Positions 32,644 to 38,109 of a stretch of 38,109 nucleotides of DNA are shown here, piece after piece (the first letter of the stretch is position 1; the number at the start of each line of letters is the position of its first letter). The notes under the pieces were generated by a model that did not search any database, was not told where the DNA came from, and was given only the letters and a program-made list of their open reading frames with translations. The position numbers and the translations under genes are program-made. This DNA is from an uncultured cyanobacterium (lineage in GTDB: Bacteria; Cyanobacteriota; Cyanobacteriia; PCC-6307; Cyanobiaceae), in assembly GCA_903858015.1 (NCBI GenBank), contig CAIOGZ010000038.1:1-38109 (forward strand), written 5' to 3'.

Positions 32644-33838
32644 GCTTGGCGGCGGGGGGCCCCATGGCGATGGGGCGTTCCGTTTGCGGTGGCGGGTCGC
32701 CAGCGTTACGGGGGGTGTGGATCACGCGGCCCGCTTAACAACTGCCAGCCATCAGCAGGGAGCAGCGATTGTGACGAGAGCTAGGGCGTGAGCGGCCGGA
32801 TTAGGGCGCTATGGGCTGGGCAGGTTGTCCGCCAGTCTGGTCAGCAGCAGAGCTGATCCCGCCAGAGTCCGGCGGCGGCAGTTGCGCAGTTTGCAGCCAT
32901 CACCTGGGCTTATCGCCTGCATTGGCGATCCTGGGCGATGTCGCCACCCACACGGCTTTGAAAGCGTCTACATTTCCTGCACTCGAGCCCAAGCGCTCCT
33001 CCCTGAACTCGCTGCCCAGCCATGTCCTCCGCCCATCAGGCAGCCCAACGCCAGCGTTGCGGATCCCGGCGCTGCCGTCGTGGTCAGCGCCGCATCCATA
33101 ACCAGGCCTGTGCAGACGAATTGCCCCGGAGTTGATCGGAAGCCCCCCTGGCTCAGCGAAGGGCGTGGCTTCCGATAGGTTGTTGTCAAAGCAAGAGGAT
33201 TAAGTTCCTTGTAGTTTTTTTGAACTGTCAAAATTTGAAGAAACTGGCTGTAGGGCTGTTTGCAAATTGGTAAGCAAATCCTGCTGACTTGCTCAAAGAA
33301 TAGTCCTCCTCCAGTAATAATGTCGCTGGCCTCGCAGTATTAATAGAGCCCGAAGCGCCTAGTCTCCATCTTAGATAGCTCAAAACTGGATTCTGGATGT
33401 TTGATGCTTGATGTTAGCACTTGAAGGCTAATGTTTTGTTTTTGGTTTTGATTTAGTTTGCGCGCAGGTTGTCTTCGTTTCAGTATAGCCGCTAGGATTT
33501 TCCTGCTGGCTATATCTGTATTGTTGCTGCCGGATTCTAGATAGCTGACTAGCGCGCCTAGATGTCTAGCTGCTGGCTGCATACCTACCTGCCTTCCGGC
33601 TGCATACCTACCTACTGGCTGCATGCCTATCTGGCTGCATGCCTATCTGGCTGATCGACTGACTGGATCGATCTTGGCTGCTGCCGATCGATCGTGTTGA
33701 TTGGGTTTCTGGCTATTGGTTTTTACTTTTTGATTCTTGTGCCAATTTATTGGCTTCGTTTTCTGCTGTCCACCGCTCCTGAGTGATATCTCCTGATTCA
33801 TATCTCCCTATTGGTTGTTTCACCTTCTCCCCTGCACC
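32644..33838. other. 1.2-kb intergenic region upstream of nrtA
   Basis: No gene is firmly supported. A 38-codon Arg/Cys-rich frame starts at ATG 33020 (MSSAHQAAQRQRCGSRRCRR...). A minus-strand frame at 33340-33624 is probably accidental. The inverted repeat ATCGGAAGCC/GGCTTCCGAT (33135-33144 and 33167-33176) could be a terminator-like hairpin. From 33180 on the DNA is much more AT-rich. I looked for NtcA sites (GTA-N8-TAC) on the plus strand and found none. The tandem repeat at 33575-33648 is listed separately. Confidence 0.5.
33575..33648. repeat. Four copies of a 16-bp unit upstream of nrtA
   Basis: The unit GGCTGCATACCTACCT occurs at 33575-33590 and 33598-33613. The variant GGCTGCATGCCTATCT occurs at 33617-33632 and 33633-33648. 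The spacers shrink from 7 to 3 to 0 bases. The array lies about 190-260 bp upstream of the nrtA start codon. It may be an array of regulator sites or just a slippage product. Confidence 0.75.
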
Positions 33839-35188
33839 ATGGCCAAGCGTCAACGCTGCATCGCTCTGCTCGGCGGAGCTCTCTCCACCACGATCATGCT
33901 CACGGGCTGCCTCGGTAATCCGCCAAGCAAGCAAGGCGCCAGCACGGCAACGGCTCCGACCACCACGGCGCCAGCCGTAGCTGCCAATGCCGATCTAGAG
34001 GTGAAGACCATCAGCCTCGGGTACATCCCGATCCTGGAAGCCGCCCCCCTGGTGATCGGGGTGGAAAAAGGCTTCTTCGCCAAGCATGGCCTGGAGGTGA
34101 ACCTCAGCAAGCAGGCCAGCTGGGGCGCCGCCCGCGACAACCTGGTGCTGGGCGCCGGCGGCGGCGGCATCGATGGCGGCCAATGGCAATTGCCGATGCC
34201 CCAGATGATCAGCGAAGGCGCCATCACCAATGGCAAGAAGGTACCGATGGTGATCTTGGCGATGCTGATGAGCCAGGGCAATGGCATCGCCGCCGCCAAC
34301 TCCGTCAGGGATGGCAATCTGAGCGTCGACCTGAAAACCTCATCGCCTGGCTTCTTCGACACGTTCAGCCAGAAGCAGGGCCGCAAATTCAAGGCCGCCT
34401 ACACCTTTCCCAAGGCCAACCAGGAGATCTGGATCCGCTATTGGCTCGCTGCTGGTGGCGTGAACCCCGACCAGGCGGTGGAACTGCTCAAGGTGCCTGC
34501 ACCGGAAACCCTGCAGGGCATGAAGAACGGCACGATGGAGGCCTTCACCACCGGTGATCCCTGGCCAACGCGCATCGTCAAGGACAACATCGGCTACCTG
34601 GCCGCCACCACAGCCCAGATCTGGAAAGTGCACCCGGAGGAATACCTCGCCGTGCGCAGCGAATGGGTGGACAAGCACCCCAAGGCCGCCGTGGCCCTGC
34701 TTAAGGGTCTGATTGAAGCCCAGATCTGGCTCGACAAGCCCGAGAACAAGGATGAGGCCGCCACGATCCTGAGTTCCCGCAAGTGGTACAACGTGCCCTT
34801 GCCGGTGCTTCAGGCATCGCTCAAGGGTCAGTACAAGATCGGCGCCAATGGCACGCCGCAAACCAATCCGGCCATGGGGCCCCTGTATTGGAACAGTGAT
34901 CGAGGTGTGATCTCTTATCCCTACAAGAGCCTCACCCTCTGGTTCCTGATCGAATCGATGCGCTGGAAGTTCTTCCCTGGCACCGTCGACACCGTCGAGC
35001 AGGCCAGGGCCATCAACGACAAGGTGACCCGCGTAGATCTCTGGCGGCAGGCCGCCAAGGAAGTGGGAGTGCCTGAGAAGGACATCCCCACCGGCTCCAG
35101 CCGCGGCAAGGAAACCTTCTTCGATGGCGTCGTTTACGACCCGGAGAATCCCAAGGCCTATCTCGATTCTCTGAAGATCAAGAAGTGA
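33839..35188 (+). CDS. nrtA: Nitrate/nitrite ABC transporter substrate-binding lipoprotein
   Basis: This 449-residue protein starts at the ATG at 33839 (MAKRQRCIALLGGALSTTIM) with lipobox LTGC. A Thr/Ala/Pro-rich tether follows (about residues 25-48), then the NrtA/CmpA fold: ISLGYIPILEAAPLVIGVEK, KQASWGAARDNLVLGAGGGG, IDGGQWQLPMPQMI, AYTFPKANQEIWIRYWLAAG, VNPDQAVELLKVPAPETLQG. It binds nitrate or nitrite in the periplasm for the NrtBCD transporter. CmpA (bicarbonate) and CynA (cyanate) are close relatives; the linked fused nrtC-type gene favours nitrate or bicarbonate. A hairpin follows the gene. The DNA is intact. Confidence 0.88.
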   Translation: MAKRQRCIALLGGALSTTIMLTGCLGNPPSKQGASTATAPTTTAPAVAANADLEVKTISLGYIPILEAAPLVIGVEKGFFAKHGLEVNLSKQASWGAARDNLVLGAGGGGIDGGQWQLPMPQMISEGAITNGKKVPMVILAMLMSQGNGIAAANSVRDGNLSVDLKTSSPGFFDTFSQKQGRKFKAAYTFPKANQEIWIRYWLAAGGVNPDQAVELLKVPAPETLQGMKNGTMEAFTTGDPWPTRIVKDNIGYLAATTAQIWKVHPEEYLAVRSEWVDKHPKAAVALLKGLIEAQIWLDKPENKDEAATILSSRKWYNVPLPVLQASLKGQYKIGANGTPQTNPAMGPLYWNSDRGVISYPYKSLTLWFLIESMRWKFFPGTVDTVEQARAINDKVTRVDLWRQAAKEVGVPEKDIPTGSSRGKETFFDGVVYDPENPKAYLDSLKIKK

Positions 35189-35195
35189 TCGCTCC

Positions 35196-35228
35196 GGGCC
35201 CACTGCTTCCCAGGCAGGTAGTGGGCTC
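35196..35228 (+). terminator. Intercistronic hairpin after nrtA
   Basis: GGGCCCACT at 35196-35204 pairs with AGTGGGCTC at 35220-35228 (nine pairs, one G-U), with a 15-base loop. Only a short mixed T stretch (TTCTTTC) follows. It could end part of the transcripts or protect the 3' end of nrtA mRNA, so that the binding protein is made in excess over the permease. Confidence 0.5.
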
Positions 35229-35305
35229 CATTCTTTCAGCCCATCGCCTGATCCAGATCTCCAAATAGTCCAGCTTCTTTCCTTACCCTTCCAGGATCTT
35301 TCCCC

Positions 35306-36154
35306 ATGACAACCGGCATCAGCCCCACCAGCAACAGTGCCGAGCGCACCCCACCGCAGGGTGTGGCGCTTTGGTGGAAAAACAACCGCAAAGGAATCAT
35401 CTCACCCCTGTTTGGCATCGGAGGCTTCCTGCTCTTCTGGCAGCTCAGCGCCAGCCTGGGCCTCACCAAACTGGCCGGACCCCTGAGCCTGTTCACCGAG
35501 GAACGCACCCGCGATCTGCTGTTTTACCCCTTCTTCGATCGTGGCGGCCTCGATAAGGGCCTATTCCTGCACGCGATGAGCAGCCTCAGCCGGGTGGCGC
35601 TCGGCTACAGCCTTGCCGCGATCGTGGGCATTGCCGTGGGGATCGCCGTGGGGCTCAACAAGGCCCTGGATCGGGCCTTCGATCCCCTGTTCCAGTTCCT
35701 GCGCATGGTGGCGCCGCTGGCCTGGGTGCCGATCGCGCTGGTGCTGTTTCAGAACAACCAGCCGGCGGCGATCTTCGTGATCTTCATTACCTCAATCTGG
35801 CCGATCCTGATCAACACCGCCGAGGGCGTGCGCCAGATCCCGCAGGACTACCGCAACGTCGCCCAGGTGCTGCAGATGTCGAACCGAAGCTTCTTCACTA
35901 AGGTGCTGATCCCCTCGGCCCTTCCCTACATCTTCACCGGCCTGCGCATCTCGATCGGCCTGGCCTGGTTGGCGATCATCGCCGCCGAGATCGTGATGCC
36001 CGGCACCCCCGGAATTGGCTTCTTCATCTGGGATGCCTATCAGAATAGCTACGTCTCCGAGATCGTGCTCGGCGTGATCTGGATCGGTGCGATCGGCCTG
36101 ATTCTCGATCGCCTCATGACCTGGCTGCAGAAACGCATCTCCAGCAACCACTGA
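35306..36154 (+). CDS. nrtB: Nitrate/nitrite ABC transporter permease
   Basis: This 282-residue protein has about six membrane helices and the binding-protein-dependent permease signature: SLSRVALGYSLAAIVGIAVG, RMVAPLAWVPIALVLFQNNQ, the EAA-like loop NTAEGVRQIPQDYRNVAQVL, and FTGLRISIGLAWLAIIAAEI. The N terminus (TTGISPTSNSAERTPPQGVA) is cytosolic. It forms the membrane channel with the NrtC/NrtD ATPases. It lies 117 bp after nrtA, with the hairpin between, and is followed by a 57-codon gene. Confidence 0.9.
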   Translation: MTTGISPTSNSAERTPPQGVALWWKNNRKGIISPLFGIGGFLLFWQLSASLGLTKLAGPLSLFTEERTRDLLFYPFFDRGGLDKGLFLHAMSSLSRVALGYSLAAIVGIAVGIAVGLNKALDRAFDPLFQFLRMVAPLAWVPIALVLFQNNQPAAIFVIFITSIWPILINTAEGVRQIPQDYRNVAQVLQMSNRSFFTKVLIPSALPYIFTGLRISIGLAWLAIIAAEIVMPGTPGIGFFIWDAYQNSYVSEIVLGVIWIGAIGLILDRLMTWLQKRISSNH

Positions 36155-36170
36155 ATTCTTCTTCCCCACC

Positions 36171-36344
36171 ATGCCGTTCCGCCCCCTTCAATCCCTGCTG
36201 CAGCCCCTGAGCCGCCGTGCCGAAGCCGCCGAACAATCGCTGAGCCGCCCTGCCAACGCCATCACCTTCCTGGTTGTGCGCTTCGTGCTGATGAGCGGCA
36301 TGGTACTGGGCTTCAGCTGGTATGCCTTTCATTCAATGCCCTGA
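36171..36344 (+). CDS. 57-residue membrane mini-protein inside the nrt operon
   Basis: ATG 36171 to TGA 36342-36344 gives MPFRPLQSLLQPLSRRAEAA, EQSLSRPANAITFLVVRFVL, MSGMVLGFSWYAFHSMP. A basic amphipathic N-terminal half is followed by one hydrophobic helix (about residues 31-52) and a short tail. It starts 16 bases after the nrtB stop and ends 18 bases before the nrtC ATG, filling the space exactly, so it is almost certainly translated. I do not recognise a family. A role as a small accessory or regulatory subunit of the transporter is an inference from position only. Confidence 0.65.
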   Translation: MPFRPLQSLLQPLSRRAEAAEQSLSRPANAITFLVVRFVLMSGMVLGFSWYAFHSMP

Positions 36345-36362
36345 TTCATCCTCGAAAAAACC

Positions 36363-37991
36363 ATGACAACCCTCGTAGAAGTTCAAGATCTTGAGAAGAA
36401 TTTCCCCCTCGATGGCGGTGGCAATTACTTGGCCCTTAAGGGAATCGATCTCAACATCCGCAAAGGCGAATTCATCTCCTTGATCGGCCACTCCGGCTGC
36501 GGCAAGAGCACGCTGTTGAACATGATCGCCGGCCTCGACCTGCCCACGGGCGGCACGGTGCTGGTGGATGGCGAAACGGTGAAGCGCCCTGGCCCCGACA
36601 AGATGGTGGTGTTCCAGAACTACTCCCTGCTGCCCTGGCTCACGGTGGAGCAGAACATCGCCCTGGCCATCGATGAAGTGATCCCAGGCCTCTCCCGCGA
36701 GCAGCGCCAGGCCCTGGTGAAGGAGCACATCGAGATGGTGGGGCTGGGCCATGCCGGCCACAAGCTGCCCCGCGAACTGTCCGGCGGCATGCGCCAACGG
36801 GTGGCGATCGCCCGCGCCCTGGCGATCAAGCCGAAGCTGCTGCTGCTCGATGAACCGTTTGGGGCCCTCGATGCCCTCAGCCGCGGCAATCTGCAGGAGA
36901 AGCTGATGCAGATCTGTAATGAGCACCAGCTCACCGCCGTGATGGTGACCCATGACGTGGATGAGGCGGTGCTGCTCTCGGATCGGATCGTGATGCTCAC
37001 TAACGGCCCCGGCTCAAAGATCGGCGGCATCCTGGAGGTGGACATCCCGCGGCCCCGCCAGCGGATGACCGTGGTGCACCACCCCAGCTACTACAGCCAG
37101 CGCTCGGAGATCATCTACTTCCTCAACCGCCAAAAGCGGGTAAAGCAGTGGCAGGCCAAGCCCCACAAGGTGCTGGCCAGGCATGGTCTGGAGAAGGTGA
37201 ATCTCGATTTGGGCTTCGTGCCCCTGGCGGCCTGCGCGCCGTTGGCGGTGGCCGAGGCCAAGGGCCTGTTCGCCAAACATGGCCTCGACGAGGTGAAGCT
37301 GGTGCGGGAAACCACCTGGCGCGGCGTGACCGATGGCCTGGTGGATGGCACCCTCGATGCGGCCCTGATGCCTTCGGGCATGCCCGCCTGGATGACGGCG
37401 GGGGGACACGGCGGCACGCCGATCCCGGTGGTGAGCTCCCTCACCTTGAGCCGCAACGGCAACGGCATCACCCTGGCCCGTCGGCTGGCCGAGGCCGGCG
37501 TCCACACCGTGGACGACTACCGCGCCTGGCTGCAGAGCCACAACCGCGAACCCCACACCCTGGGCATCGTCCATCCGGCCTCGATGCACAACCTGTTGCT
37601 GCGCTATTGGCTGGCGGCGAACTCGATCGATCCCGACCGCGATGTCCACCTGCAGACCCTGCCACCGGCCCAGATGCTCGCCGACCTCAAGGACGGCAGC
37701 ATCGATGGCTTCTGCATCGGCGCTCCCTGGCTGGATCGGGCCGTGGCCGAAGGGCATGGCTTCACCGTGGCCGGCGACCTGGCGATCTGGCCGGGCCACC
37801 CGGGCAAGGTGCTTGGCGTACGCGAAGATTGGGCCGTTGCCTATCCGAACACCCACATCGCCCTCACCAAGGCCCTGCTAGAGGCCTGCCGATATTGCTC
37901 CGAACCCAGCCACTGGACGGAGTTGAGCGAGTTGCTGAGCGATCGTCGTTATCTGGGTATGAAGAAAGTGTCAGCCGACATCGAAAACTGA
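36363..37991 (+). CDS. nrtC: Fused ATPase/NrtA-like subunit, truncated by an IS
   Basis: Residues 1-255 are the ABC ATPase: Walker A GHSGCGKST, Q-loop VVFQNYSLLPW, signature LSGGMRQRVAIARAL, Walker B LLLLDEPFGALDAL, switch His in MVTHDVDEA. After a linker, residues from about 275 resemble NrtA (VNLDLGFVPLAACAPLAVAE, AKGLFAKHGLDEVKLVRETT), as in cyanobacterial NrtC. Intact NrtC has about 660 residues. Here the native sequence ends near codon 535 (RRYLGMKK), and the last seven codons (VSADIEN) and stop are IS-derived (IS begins at 37969). The C-terminal NrtA-like domain is known to mediate inhibition by ammonium, so its loss may give uninhibited or unstable transport. nrtD would lie beyond the IS, outside the window. 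Confidence 0.9.
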   Translation: MTTLVEVQDLEKNFPLDGGGNYLALKGIDLNIRKGEFISLIGHSGCGKSTLLNMIAGLDLPTGGTVLVDGETVKRPGPDKMVVFQNYSLLPWLTVEQNIALAIDEVIPGLSREQRQALVKEHIEMVGLGHAGHKLPRELSGGMRQRVAIARALAIKPKLLLLDEPFGALDALSRGNLQEKLMQICNEHQLTAVMVTHDVDEAVLLSDRIVMLTNGPGSKIGGILEVDIPRPRQRMTVVHHPSYYSQRSEIIYFLNRQKRVKQWQAKPHKVLARHGLEKVNLDLGFVPLAACAPLAVAEAKGLFAKHGLDEVKLVRETTWRGVTDGLVDGTLDAALMPSGMPAWMTAGGHGGTPIPVVSSLTLSRNGNGITLARRLAEAGVHTVDDYRAWLQSHNREPHTLGIVHPASMHNLLLRYWLAANSIDPDRDVHLQTLPPAQMLADLKDGSIDGFCIGAPWLDRAVAEGHGFTVAGDLAIWPGHPGKVLGVREDWAVAYPNTHIALTKALLEACRYCSEPSHWTELSELLSDRRYLGMKKVSADIEN

Positions 37992-38109
37992 GCCAGCGCC
38001 GACACCAAAAGTGAGCCACCCGGAAGCGATGGGGGAGCCGATGCCGGCCGCGTCAGCGGCGGGTCATGGCTCTCCCTTGCAACGGTCATCAGCGACGGCA
38101 TCGACAGCG
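37969..38109. mobile_element. End of an IS21-like insertion sequence interrupting nrtC
   Basis: The terminus starts TGTCAGCCGACATCGAAAAC and contains a second motif copy CCGACACCAAAAGTGAGCC. It matches the reverse complement of the left window edge at most positions. The following bases (GGCCGCGTCAGCGGCGGGTC) may lead towards istA, but no frame can be called. Both window edges being the same type of IS end is what one expects if the sequence is a contig that ends in repeats, or if the segment lies between two copies. Confidence 0.8.

Noticed and set aside
32660-32675. CCCCAT-GGCG-ATGGGG hairpin after pstS as terminator
   Set aside because: Only six pairs and no T-tract follows.
33340-33624. 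94-codon minus-strand ORF upstream of nrtA
   Set aside because: Its start lies in the tandem repeats and the translation resembles no protein; probably accidental.
33575-33648. CRISPR array
   Set aside because: Units are 16 bp with spacers of 0-7 bp, no cas genes are near, and the spacers are far too short.
141-37968. Calling the whole interval a composite transposon
   Set aside because: It contains core genes such as psbA, pstS and nrt, and the outer parts of both IS copies are not visible; a contig break at IS repeats explains the ends equally well.

Overview
The window is a GC-rich chromosomal segment of a unicellular cyanobacterium of the Synechococcus/Cyanobium kind. The evidence is a photosystem II D1 gene (psbA), a cyanobacterial AbrB-type regulator, a ChlH/ChlD-type chelatase pair, an nrtA-nrtB-nrtC nitrate transporter with the cyanobacterial fused NrtC, a small DUF1651-type protein, and many GCGATCGC (HIP1-like) octamers. 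No rRNA, tRNA or CRISPR array was seen.

Both edges of the window are ends of an IS21-like insertion sequence (1-141 and 37969-38109). They carry matching terminal sequences in inverted orientation, each with an internally repeated motif. The right one has cut nrtC after about codon 535. The left one abuts a truncated helicase gene.

141-5.1 kb is a graveyard of defence and toxin-antitoxin genes. It holds a DrmA-like N-terminal piece, a doubly damaged phd/PIN pair, an hsdS 3' remnant, an apparently intact mazEF-type pair, an intact vapBC pair, a truncated RHH antitoxin and an hsdR 5' remnant. It also holds a collapsed second copy of part of the rad52 locus at 17.7-18.2 kb, a HTH fragment, and a perfect 32-bp inverted repeat around 752 bp.

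5.9-7.2 kb holds an overlapping pair: a papain-like cysteine protease and a protein of unknown function. 7.6-14.2 kb (minus strand) holds a ChlH-like large chelatase subunit, a ChlD-like AAA+/integrin-I subunit and a ChrR-type cupin. 14.9-15.4 kb is a cyAbrB regulator with a good terminator. 15.4-17.0 kb is an AT-rich insert with a predicted secreted protein, bracketed by two almost identical 118-bp foldable repeats. 17.1-20.0 kb (minus strand) is a phage- or plasmid-like module: Gp157-like protein, Rad52 with a long low-complexity linker, a small plasmid-type protein, and an MNT antitoxin next to a deleted HEPN toxin.

20.2-37.97 kb reads as core genome: a Cys-rich small protein, a frameshifted DUF1651 gene, psbA (Glu130 form), an unknown protein, a PEBP-family protein, an N-terminally short P-type ATPase, two small unknowns, a GT39-like membrane glycosyltransferase, a CHAD protein, SpeD, PstS and the nrt operon. 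The nrt operon includes a 57-aa membrane mini-gene between nrtB and nrtC.

The best candidates for undescribed biology are the protease plus partner pair, the second-type ChlH/ChlD/cupin cluster, the foldable 118-bp repeat and its cargo, and the nrt mini-gene. All function assignments rest on reading the sequence and on remembered family features; no database search was run.
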